A stretch of DNA of 38,633 nucleotides from Acidimicrobiales bacterium. GTDB taxonomy: Bacteria > Actinomycetota > Acidimicrobiia > Acidimicrobiales > MedAcidi-G1. This document shows, piece after piece, positions 25,049 through 32,212 of this stretch; the stretch's first letter is position 1, and each line of letters begins with the position of its first letter. Below the pieces are notes generated by a model, which was not told the DNA's origin, ran no database searches, and saw only the letters and a list, made by a program, of their open reading frames with translations. Made by a program: the position numbers and the translations under genes. The DNA is taken from NCBI GenBank assembly GCA_014240365.1, contig JAAZXC010000011.1, positions 1-38,633 of the forward strand, given 5' to 3'.

Positions 25049-25516
25049 ATGGACGAAATCGATCGGAACCTCCTGCGTCTACTCCAGGAGGATGGGGCGC
25101 TCTCGGCCAGCGAACTGGGCGAGAGCGTAGGGCTGGCCGGCACCTCATGCTGGAGACGGGTACAGCGCCTTCAGCAGCTCGGAGTGATCACCAAGCGTGT
25201 GGCCCTGGTTGATCCGGCGGCGGTCAACCTCGGGGTGGCGGCCCTGGTCGAGATACGGACCAACGACCACTCGGAGGCCTGGCTGGATCGCTTCACGACC
25301 GGAATCGGCGAGTTCTCCGAGATCGTCGCGGCCTGGCGCACGAGCGGCGAAGTCGACTACATGCTGCGCGTGCTGGTTCCGGACATCACCGCCTACGACG
25401 CCTTCTACAAGCGGCTGATCCGACGGGTGGACCTGTCAGACGTCCGCACGATCTTCGTGATGGAGGAACTCAAGTCCACCACTGCGGTTCCGCTGGACTA
25501 CGCCTTCGGGGACTGA
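25049..25516 (+). CDS. Lrp/AsnC-family transcriptional regulator
   Basis: A 155-aa feast/famine regulator. The N-terminal AsnC-type helix-turn-helix is MDEIDRNLLRLLQEDGALS to VGLAGTSCWRRVQRLQQLGVI, joined to a RAM ligand-binding domain (ALVEIRTNDHSEAWLDRF, VAAWRTSGEVDYMLRVLVPDI, VRTIFVMEELK). Proteins of this family bind amino acids and usually regulate adjacent amino-acid genes. The divergent asparaginase unit is the obvious candidate target. ATG 25049 is preferred over ATG 25031 because TATTCT lies 6 nt before it. Convergent with the YbaK gene. Confidence 0.92.
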   Translation: MDEIDRNLLRLLQEDGALSASELGESVGLAGTSCWRRVQRLQQLGVITKRVALVDPAAVNLGVAALVEIRTNDHSEAWLDRFTTGIGEFSEIVAAWRTSGEVDYMLRVLVPDITAYDAFYKRLIRRVDLSDVRTIFVMEELKSTTAVPLDYAFGD

Positions 25517-25541
25517 GCCCCGGAAATCCGGTGGTGGCTCA
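25514..25541. terminator. Hairpin spanning both convergent stop codons (lrp / ybaK)
   Basis: TGAGCC (25514-25519) pairs with GGCTCA (25536-25541), and CCGG (25520-25523) with CCGG (25528-25531) around loop AAAT, leaving TGGT unpaired. The base includes the lrp TGA and the reverse-strand stop of the YbaK gene. There is no T tract. Confidence 0.45.
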
Positions 25542-26012
25542 GTGGGTGATGCCGACCACGGCGCCGGAGGTGGCCTGCACGAGGTCCTTAGGCTTCACAG
25601 GGAACACGGAATCAGGTGTCCCGGCGGCGGCCCACACCTCCTCGAAGTCCATCAGATGCGGATCGACCAAGGTCCGGAGCGGCACGGTATGGCCGAGCGG
25701 CGGGGTCCCGCCGATGGCGAACCCCGTAGCAGCCCGCACCTCGCTGGCGCCCGCGATCCTGATCTCGGCACCCAGGTATCTGGCGAGGCGCTCCTCGTCC
25801 ACCCGGCGACCCCCGGAACACAGAACCAGCACAGGCCTCACATCGGCCATGAACACCAGCGATTTGACGATCTGGTCGACGTGGCAGCCAACGGCCGCCG
25901 CTGCATCGGCAGCGGTCCGGGTGCCCTCGGGGTAGGTACGCACCTCGACCTGCAGGCCGGAAGCCTCAGCCTCCTCCGTGAACCTTGCGATGGCATCGGA
26001 ACGACGACCCAT
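25539..26012 (-). CDS. YbaK/ProX-type aminoacyl-tRNA deacylase
   Basis: A 157-aa YbaK-domain protein. Members hydrolyse mischarged aminoacyl-tRNAs (for example Cys- or Ala-tRNAPro) in trans. The conserved lysine is in HVDQIVKSLVFM, and the GFAIGGTPPLGH loop with the VFPVKPKDLVQATSGAVV C-terminus is typical of the stand-alone family. ATG 26012 fits the family start (MGRRSDAIARF); the open frame upstream to 26060 is Pro/Arg-rich. GAGGAG lies 11 nt upstream, a rather long spacing. It is divergent from the second ArsC-fold gene. Confidence 0.88.
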   Translation of the reverse strand: MGRRSDAIARFTEEAEASGLQVEVRTYPEGTRTAADAAAAVGCHVDQIVKSLVFMADVRPVLVLCSGGRRVDEERLARYLGAEIRIAGASEVRAATGFAIGGTPPLGHTVPLRTLVDPHLMDFEEVWAAAGTPDSVFPVKPKDLVQATSGAVVGITH

Positions 26013-26152
26013 GCTCAATCGACTCCTCGGTTCAGGGTGGACCCCGGCCCCGACGGTCAAACCGTCGCCCCGGCGAATAACTCGAACCGATCCTACGCTG
26101 CCACCCGCCGATCAGCCCAGTCCGGTGGCCGCCCCGGGGCCGGGCCACGTAC

Positions 26153-26158
26153 TACCGT
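26153..26158 (+). promoter_or_regulatory. -10 box (TACCGT) fixing the start of the second ArsC-fold gene
   Basis: TACCGT lies 7 nt before ATG 26166, the usual spacing for leaderless starts in this window. It supports translation starting 36 nt before the in-frame TGA. Confidence 0.45.
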
Positions 26159-26165
26159 CCCGCTC

Positions 26166-26525
26166 ATGTCCGACCGGCTCCTCCTTTACCACAACCCCGG
26201 TTGAGGGAAGTCCAGAGGCGCCCTCGGCATGCTCGAGGAGCGCGGCGTCGAGTTCGATGCCGTCGAGTACCTGAAAAACCCACTGGACCGGGAGACCCTC
26301 GAATCGATACTCCACATCCTGGACCGCCCGGCTGCCGATCTGATCCGACGTGACGCGACCTTCGAAGGGCTCGACGTGGACCCTGCACACCTGGCCGATG
26401 CCGGGACTGTCGTCGACCTTCTGATGCAACACCCGGCATTGATGCAGCGCCCCATCGGCGTCCGGGGCGAGCGGGCTGTCATTGCCCGACCGGCCGAGCT
26501 GATCCTCGATCTGCTTGACGGCTGA
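26166..26525 (+). CDS. Predicted selenoprotein: ArsC (arsenate reductase) family with in-frame TGA (Sec13)
   Basis: A 119-aa protein if TGA at 26202-26204 is read as selenocysteine. The start MSDRLLLYHNPG-U-GKSRGAL aligns with the E. coli ArsC active-site loop YHNPACGTSRNTL, with U13 exactly at the catalytic cysteine. The three arsenate-binding arginines are kept: R61 (LIRRD), R95 (LMQRPI) and R108 (ARPAEL). Length and order match glutaredoxin-linked ArsC/YfgD proteins. A conventional call from ATG 26229 would remove the first strand and the catalytic loop. A -10 box supports ATG 26166, and a hairpin lies 18-34 nt after the TGA. The next gene starts 19 bp after its stop. Probably a selenol-based reductase; the arsenate substrate is unproven. 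Confidence 0.87.
26222..26238 (+). promoter_or_regulatory. SECIS-like hairpin of the second ArsC-fold gene
   Basis: CCTCG, loop GCATGCT, CGAGG form a 5-bp GC-rich stem whose loop begins with G, 23 nt after the TGA. This is almost the same offset as in the first ArsC-fold gene (24 nt). A competing stem at 26212-26227 (CC-A-GAGG, loop CGC, CCTC-GG) is also possible, so the active form needs testing. Confidence 0.45.
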
Positions 26526-26544
26526 ACGCCAGCCCTACGCCCGA

Positions 26545-28050
26545 ATGCTGCCGCAGACCATCACGACGGCCGCCCGACGCTTCGGCGACCGGGCCGCCTT
26601 CAGACTGGCGTCGGGCGCGTCGGTCACCTATCTGGACCTCGACCGGGCCTCCGACGAGGTGGCTGCCGGTCTGGCGGCGCGCGGTCTGACCGAGGGGGAC
26701 GTCCTCCTCCTCTCGCTCCCGTCAGGGCCGGAGTATGCGGTGGCGTACCTCGCTGCCGCCAAGGTCGGAGCCGTCACCGCCGGTGCCAATCCGCGACTTC
26801 GGGCCCGTGAACGCGACCTTGTGGCCACCACCGTCGGACCGGCCCTGGTGCTGGCTACCGAGGCCCTTGCCGGGGGTCTGTCCAACGATCTGACGGTGGA
26901 ACTCGTCACGCCGACAGAGGACCCCGGTCGCATGCTGGGGGAAATCCGGTTGGCCGGTCAGGGCGTAGGAGATCTCGCAGACGACCCTGGGCGCGCCGTC
27001 TGCATCTGCTTCACATCAGGGTCCACCGGTGACCCGCGAGGCGCATGGTTTACCAACCGCCAGCTCGCCGCCATCGCGGAGATGGACACGGGAGGAGCCT
27101 GGGGTTCCGGCGGGAACCTGGTGGCGGGAACGGCCTTCGCCCACGTCGGCGTGATGACGAAGCTGCCATGGCAGCTGGCCTCTGGCGCCACCATCCACCT
27201 CATGGACCGATGGGATCCCGGTCACCTGCTCAGCCTCCTGGAACGCCACCGTCTGCCGGCCGTGAACGGGGTGGCGGCACAGATCGCCCTGCTTCTACGG
27301 CATCGGAACTTCGACGCGTACGACCTGTCGAGCATCCGGGCAATCGTCGTGGGCGGCGGCCCGTCACCGCCGGCACTTGTCCACGAGGCACGCCGCCGCT
27401 TCAACGCCCCGTACTCCATCCGCTACTCGTCAACTGAGTCCGGTGGAGTCGGGCTTGGCACCTCGCTGGATGCGGACGATGACGAGGCACTCCACACGGT
27501 CGGCAGGCCGCGCCCCGGCGTGGAGGCCGAGGTGAGGGGGGTCAACGGCGAGGTGCTGGATGTCGGCGCTGTCGGAGAGATGTGGCTCCGCACACCCAGC
27601 GCCATGTCGGGATACTGGGGCGACCCTGCGGGAACGGCCACCACCCTCGTCGACGGATGGCTCCGGACCGGCGACCTGGCCACGGTGGACCCGACCGGCT
27701 GCCACCGTCTGGCAGGCCGGGTCTCGGAGATGTTCATCCGGGGCGGCTACAACGTGTACCCGCTGGAGGTCGAGGCCGTCCTGGGAACCCACCCGGGCAT
27801 AGACCAGGTGGCCGTGGTCCCGCGCCCCGATGACGTGCTGGGAGAGGTGGGCGTTGCGGTCGTCGTGCCAACCAACCCCGACGAGGCGCCCACGCTGGAC
27901 CAGATCATCGCCCATGGTCGGGCCGACCTGTCGTCCTACAAGTTGCCGGCGGCAGTCCGGATCGTCGACCGGCTTCCCCTCAACTCCGGCGACAAGTTGG
28001 ATCGCAGGGCACTCGCAGCCGGGGAAGCAGGCCAGCAGGCCGACGGCTGA
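26545..28050 (+). CDS. AMP-forming acyl-CoA synthetase/ligase (AMP-binding superfamily)
   Basis: A 501-aa adenylate-forming enzyme activating a carboxylic acid to an acyl-AMP and then acyl-CoA. Core motifs are the P-loop CFTSGSTGDPRGAWF (Arg replaces the usual Lys), the A5 motif SIRYSSTESGG, A7 DGWLRTGDLATVD, A8 GRVSEMFIRGGYNVYPLEVE and the C-terminal NSGDKLDRRAL with the catalytic Lys. The acyl specificity cannot be read. Start is uncertain: ATG 26545 is taken because the family homology begins there, while TTG 26515 would overlap the selenoprotein gene by 11 bp. It is likely co-transcribed with that gene and convergent with rsgA (10 bp between the stops). Confidence 0.88.
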   Translation: MLPQTITTAARRFGDRAAFRLASGASVTYLDLDRASDEVAAGLAARGLTEGDVLLLSLPSGPEYAVAYLAAAKVGAVTAGANPRLRARERDLVATTVGPALVLATEALAGGLSNDLTVELVTPTEDPGRMLGEIRLAGQGVGDLADDPGRAVCICFTSGSTGDPRGAWFTNRQLAAIAEMDTGGAWGSGGNLVAGTAFAHVGVMTKLPWQLASGATIHLMDRWDPGHLLSLLERHRLPAVNGVAAQIALLLRHRNFDAYDLSSIRAIVVGGGPSPPALVHEARRRFNAPYSIRYSSTESGGVGLGTSLDADDDEALHTVGRPRPGVEAEVRGVNGEVLDVGAVGEMWLRTPSAMSGYWGDPAGTATTLVDGWLRTGDLATVDPTGCHRLAGRVSEMFIRGGYNVYPLEVEAVLGTHPGIDQVAVVPRPDDVLGEVGVAVVVPTNPDEAPTLDQIIAHGRADLSSYKLPAAVRIVDRLPLNSGDKLDRRALAAGEAGQQADG

Positions 28051-28060
28051 CCAGGCGGGA

Positions 28061-29071
28061 TCAGCGGCGGGGGCGGCGTCCCCCCGCCCGTCGCCGGTTC
28101 CTGTCCACCTCACGCTCCCGCTGGACTTCCAGTTCCGTACGCAGTGCCCGGTAGCGGACGACCCTCCGGACATCCACCCGGCCGGCCGCCACCTCGGCCA
28201 GGACCGCGCAGTCCGGCTCCGAGAGATGGGCGCAGTCGTTGAACCGGCAGCCGACGGCTCGTTCCTCGAGGTCCCCGAAGACCCGGGCGAGGGACTCCTC
28301 GGCATCCCAGATTCCAACTGCACGTATCCCCGGGGTGTCGATCAGGAGCCCCCCGGCTGGCCGGAGGAGGAGCTCGCGACTGACCGTCGTGTGGCGTCCC
28401 CTCGAGTCGCTGGAGCGGACCTCCCCTATCTCCAGGCGGTCCTCGCCGATCAGGGCATTGACGAGGGTCGACTTGCCGGCGCCCGACTCACCGAGCAGGG
28501 CCGCCGTCCGGCCGGGGGTCATCAGCGCCTCCACCTCGTGAAGCCCTTCGTGGGCACCGGACCCCATTCCCACGGTCAGCACCCGTACCTCCGGAGCCAG
28601 TGCCGAGACCACGGCCGCCACCTCCACAGCCGCTTCCCCGTTCCTGTCAGCCTTGGTCAACACGACGGCCACCTCAGCCCCGCTGTCCCAACCCACCACC
28701 AGGAAGCGTTCGAGTCGTCCGGGCGGCAGCGGTCGATCCAGGCCGTGCACGATGAGCACGAGGTCCACGTTGGCGACCAGCACCTGCTCGACCACGGCTT
28801 CGGAGGGGTCCCGGCGGGACACCGTGTTGGTCCGGTCCAGCACCCTCGCGACAACAGGCCCCAGCTCGAGGTCATCCACGACCATCACCCAGTCGCCGGT
28901 CGCCGGCGCCACCAGGTCCTGGGCCCGCTGCGAGTCCGAGATGACCCGGAGCCGACCCTCGACGGCAATGACGTCGCACTCGCCGCGATCCACGCGCACG
29001 ATGCGCCCCAGCCGGCCATCGGTGGGCGCTGCTCCGCCACTCCAGCCGTACTCGGAGAGGTCGATGTCCAT
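28061..29071 (-). CDS. rsgA: Ribosome small subunit-dependent GTPase A
   Basis: A 336-aa circularly permuted GTPase that assists 30S maturation. The G motifs occur in permuted order: G4 TKAD (139-142), then G1 GESGAGKS (194-201), then G3 DTPG (245-248). The zinc knuckle follows as C275, C280, H282 and C288 (CRFNDCAHLSEPDC). An N-terminal OB-fold segment and a very Arg-rich C-terminus (RNRRRAGGRRPRR) are present. ATG 29071 is preferred to GTG 29074 because TAGCAT (29079-29084, minus strand) then lies 7 nt upstream. It is convergent with the acyl ligase gene. Confidence 0.93.
   Translation of the reverse strand: MDIDLSEYGWSGGAAPTDGRLGRIVRVDRGECDVIAVEGRLRVISDSQRAQDLVAPATGDWVMVVDDLELGPVVARVLDRTNTVSRRDPSEAVVEQVLVANVDLVLIVHGLDRPLPPGRLERFLVVGWDSGAEVAVVLTKADRNGEAAVEVAAVVSALAPEVRVLTVGMGSGAHEGLHEVEALMTPGRTAALLGESGAGKSTLVNALIGEDRLEIGEVRSSDSRGRHTTVSRELLLRPAGGLLIDTPGIRAVGIWDAEESLARVFGDLEERAVGCRFNDCAHLSEPDCAVLAEVAAGRVDVRRVVRYRALRTELEVQREREVDRNRRRAGGRRPRR
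28066..28088. terminator. GC-rich hairpin at the rsgA / acyl ligase convergence
   Basis: GGCGGGGG (28066-28073) pairs perfectly with CCCCCGCC (28081-28088) over a 7-nt loop, just inside the end of rsgA and 16 bp after the ligase stop. It may act as a terminator for the ligase gene, but lacks a T tract and also encodes the Arg/Gly-rich RsgA tail. Confidence 0.3.
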
Positions 29072-29130
29072 CACTGGGATGCTAGGAGCACCGGGTTACG
29101 TCACCCGCAGGCGCCCCGGTTCCCCGGTTC

Positions 29131-30318
29131 TCAGCCAAGGCGCAGGGTCTCGAGGGGTTCCAGCCTGGCTGCCTTGGTGGACGGGTACAGACCGGCGACC
29201 ACGGCCACACCGACAGATACGAGGGCCCAGCCGGCCAATCCGACCACGGACAGGACCATCGTGTAGCCGCGTTGCTCCGCAACGCCCCAGACCACGCCGG
29301 CTCCCACGGCGGCCCCCACGATTCCACCAAGCACACCCACCACCAGGGCCTCGAACAGGAACTGGATCGCGATGGTGCCGCGGCTGTGTCCCAGGGCCCT
29401 GCGAATACCGATCTCCGACGAGCGTTGGATGACGGATATGGACATGACGTTGGCGATTCCCACGCCGCCGACTATCAGCGCCAGGCCACCCATCATCTTG
29501 GTCAGGTTGTTCAGGCTCTCGTCGACCTGTGACTGTGCGTCGAGGAGATCGGTGGGCACCGATGCGTTGGCACCGTCGGGGCCCCCGAGGCTCACCACTA
29601 TCGGAATCTCCTCAGCCACCAACCTGGTGTTATCGGGGGCACGCACATAGAGGCGGCTGGGATCCGGTTCGTCCAACCCCCAGTCGTCCATTGCGACGGT
29701 GAAGGTGAGGAACACAGCCGAGTCCATCGACGGTTCCAGCAGCACGTAGTCGAGGACCCCGATGACCCCGTAGGGGACGCCATTCAGCTCGATGGTCCGC
29801 GATTCACCCCGCAGGTAGCCGTACTCGTCGGCCAGGTCACGGCCGATAACCGCCACCCTGGCTCCGGAGGACTCGTCGAACCCGTTCAGGAAACGGCCGC
29901 TCACGAGCGGGACCTCGAGGGTCGTCGGCAGGTCCAGGCCGGTGGCGATGACAGGCACGGGGAACGCCCTGTAGTAGTCCTCCGCTCCGGCGAACGGCAC
30001 GGTGACGATGTCGGACATCTGGCGGGTCCCCGTGACGGCGACCACGTCCGGGAGTCGACTCACCCGGCCCACGGCGGCGGCCTCGATCACGGGATCCTGG
30101 CCGAAGCCGAAACCAGCCGATGCATTCACCACGATCAGGTCGGTTCCCAACTCCTGGAGCTTCGCCTTCAGGTGGCCCTTCGAACTCTCGTTGATGCCGA
30201 TGGCGGCCACGATGGCGGCCACGCCCAGCACCGGTCCGAGCATGATCAGCAGCGTGCGAACCTTGCGCGAGGTGAGACCGGAGACGGCCACGCCGATGAC
30301 CTCCCTGACGCGCCTCAC
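29131..30318 (-). CDS. MacB-like ABC transporter permease (FtsX domain)
   Basis: A 395-aa permease of the MacB/LolCE class. One membrane helix near residues 22-44 is followed by a large extracytoplasmic MacB_PCD domain (about 50-270) and the FtsX-type C-terminal part with three helices (about 273-297, 320-345 and 352-382). The conserved stretch MMGGLALIVGGVGIANVMSISV and SEIGIRRALGHSRGTI is diagnostic. Start GTG 30318 overlaps the ATPase stop as GTGA, indicating coupling. With the ATPase and adaptor it forms a tripartite mechanotransmission exporter of the MacAB type; in a Gram-positive there is no TolC, so the exported substrate and exit path are unclear. Confidence 0.92.
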   Translation of the reverse strand: MRRVREVIGVAVSGLTSRKVRTLLIMLGPVLGVAAIVAAIGINESSKGHLKAKLQELGTDLIVVNASAGFGFGQDPVIEAAAVGRVSRLPDVVAVTGTRQMSDIVTVPFAGAEDYYRAFPVPVIATGLDLPTTLEVPLVSGRFLNGFDESSGARVAVIGRDLADEYGYLRGESRTIELNGVPYGVIGVLDYVLLEPSMDSAVFLTFTVAMDDWGLDEPDPSRLYVRAPDNTRLVAEEIPIVVSLGGPDGANASVPTDLLDAQSQVDESLNNLTKMMGGLALIVGGVGIANVMSISVIQRSSEIGIRRALGHSRGTIAIQFLFEALVVGVLGGIVGAAVGAGVVWGVAEQRGYTMVLSVVGLAGWALVSVGVAVVAGLYPSTKAARLEPLETLRLG

Positions 30319-31031
30319 GACAGCACCAGCTGCTCGTCGGCCACGATGTGGCCGTCAAGCATCGAGATCTTGCGGCCGGCCGAGTCGGCCACGTGGAGGT
30401 CGTGGGTGACGATGCAGATGGCCCTGTCCGGCGTCTGCAGGTCGTTGAAGATCTGCATGACGTTCTCGGCATTCATGGAGTCCAGCGCACCGGTCGGCTC
30501 GTCGGCCAGGACGACACCCGGCTCGGTGGTGATGGCCCGGGCTATCGCCACACGTTGCTGTTCTCCGCCCGACATCTGGACCGGGCGATGGTCGTGTCGG
30601 TCTCCCAGACCCACCTGCTCGAGTGCCTCCATTGCCCGCCGGCGACGCTCCTTCGGGGAGAGGCCTCTGTAGAGCAGTGCCGTCTCGACGTTGCCGAGCG
30701 CCGTCAGGTGTGAAATGAGGTGGAACTGCTGGAACACGAAGCCGATGGCGTCTCCCCTCAACCGGGATCGTTCCGCATCGGACAATCTGGCCACGTCCAC
30801 CCCACGCACCCGTATGACGCCATGGGTCGGCAGGTCCAGGATGCCCAGTAGGCCGAGCATGGTCGACTTGCCGGACCCGGAGGGCCCGACGATGGAGACG
30901 AACTCGCCGGCCCGGATCTCCATCGAGACGCCGTCCAGGGCGCGTACCTGGACCTCTTCGCCGTAGATACGCGACACGCCCTCGAGGGAGAGGATCGCCT
31001 CTTCGGCCACGTCGGGCCCTGGCGGGTTCAC
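30315..31031 (-). CDS. MacB-type ABC transporter ATP-binding protein
   Basis: A 238-aa cytosolic ATPase of the LolD/MacB class. Walker A is GPSGSGKST (49-57), the Q-loop is in FVFQQFHLI, the signature is SGGEQ (154-158), Walker B is VVLADE (173-178) and the switch His is H210 (VTHD). GTG 31031 overlaps the stop of the adaptor gene (GTGA) and its own stop overlaps the permease start in the same way. The three genes are therefore translated as a coupled unit. Confidence 0.95.
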   Translation of the reverse strand: MNPPGPDVAEEAILSLEGVSRIYGEEVQVRALDGVSMEIRAGEFVSIVGPSGSGKSTMLGLLGILDLPTHGVIRVRGVDVARLSDAERSRLRGDAIGFVFQQFHLISHLTALGNVETALLYRGLSPKERRRRAMEALEQVGLGDRHDHRPVQMSGGEQQRVAIARAITTEPGVVLADEPTGALDSMNAENVMQIFNDLQTPDRAICIVTHDLHVADSAGRKISMLDGHIVADEQLVLS

Positions 31032-32212
31032 GAACGGTCGATCTCGAGAATCACATACTCGCCGGGAGCCACTCCCGTGACGACCTCTACGTAGGCGCCG
31101 TCGAGCATGCCGGTTTCGATCGCCCGCCTCTCGATGACGCCCTCAAGGGTGACCACGCGGACAGTCTCCTGGCCCCCGTCGGAGAGCACGGCTGCGATCG
31201 GAACCACCACTGCGTCCAGGGACTGCTCGACCACCACGTCGATCGTCACCACTGCCCCGTCCACCCCGACCAGCGACTCGGCGGTCTCCACCACGCCCTC
31301 GTAGGTCTCGCTGCCTCCGGACGTGGTAGCCGTGTCGTCCAGGTGGGTGATGATCCCCTCCACCTCCTGGTCTCCGGAAGCCAGGTTGACGGTCACCTCC
31401 TGGCCCTCGACCAGCTTCGACCGGTCGGTCGGGCTGGCGAAGAGGGTGATCGTGAACCCCGGATCGGTCAGGTTGAAGAGGGGCGTGGCGCGTTGCACGA
31501 GGTCCCCCTCCTCGACCTCCACGCTGCCCACCCGGGCAGGCCAGTCGGCCACGACCATGTCGCCCGGCATGAAGAACACGTCATCGAGGATCGTCCGGAT
31601 CGGAATGTCCACGGAGAGTTGGCCGGCGGGCAGCAGGGCGGTACCGGTGACCACCTCGTAGTCGACGCCGGCCTGGGCGCTACCGCTGACCGAGTAGTTG
31701 ACGCTGGTGTCCTTGTCCGGAGCCTGGTCGGCCTGGATGGTCACGATCACCGTCCCGCCCTCGGTCACCTCACCGCCGCCGGTCAGCGTGAGCTCCGGAA
31801 GGTCGGCGGACTTGATCTGGATGGTCGCCCGATCCCTGTCGCTCAACCTGTAGGCGCCGCTCGGTTCCACGATGAGCCGGACGGTCACCGACTCGTCGGC
31901 CTCGACGTCGTCGTCGGCCCGGATCGGAATCGACAGAGTCACCCTCTCCTGTCCCTTCCCCATGGTGACGTCGCCGTCCGGCGCGTTGAAGTCGACGTCG
32001 GGGGTGGCGGTTCCCTCGAGCACGTAGAAGACGTCGAGATCGTCGACCAGTTCGACGGTCGTCTCGATGGTGAACATCGCCATTCCCGACTCGGAGACCG
32101 TCTCGCTGTCGGCACGCAGGACCAGGATCGGAACGTCCGGAACGTCGGGATCATCGATGCTGACCGTCGCCTCGTTGGCGGCGGAGAGCACGTACCGGCC
32201 GGCCTGAGCCAC
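31028..32212 (-). CDS. Adaptor (HlyD/MacA-like) protein with Calx-beta domains, C-terminal part after a frameshift
   Basis: This 394-codon open frame continues the upstream adaptor in another frame. It starts inside a Calx-beta-like domain (ATVSIDDPDVPDVPILVL; ESGMAMFTIETTVELV; DVDFNAPDGDVTMGKGQ). A second Calx-beta-like domain follows (LPELTLTGGGEVTEGGTV; AGVDYEVVTGTALLPAGQLS). Next comes the beta-barrel and membrane-proximal part of an HlyD/MacA adaptor (EVEEGDLVQRATPLFNLTDPGF to VVTGVAPGEYVILEI). GTG 32212 is only the ORF start and is unlikely to be a true start: there is no signal, and the fold begins mid-domain. Its stop overlaps the ATPase start. Either a real mutation or a sequence error separates the two halves. 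Confidence 0.7.
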   Translation of the reverse strand: MAQAGRYVLSAANEATVSIDDPDVPDVPILVLRADSETVSESGMAMFTIETTVELVDDLDVFYVLEGTATPDVDFNAPDGDVTMGKGQERVTLSIPIRADDDVEADESVTVRLIVEPSGAYRLSDRDRATIQIKSADLPELTLTGGGEVTEGGTVIVTIQADQAPDKDTSVNYSVSGSAQAGVDYEVVTGTALLPAGQLSVDIPIRTILDDVFFMPGDMVVADWPARVGSVEVEEGDLVQRATPLFNLTDPGFTITLFASPTDRSKLVEGQEVTVNLASGDQEVEGIITHLDDTATTSGGSETYEGVVETAESLVGVDGAVVTIDVVVEQSLDAVVVPIAAVLSDGGQETVRVVTLEGVIERRAIETGMLDGAYVEVVTGVAPGEYVILEIDRS

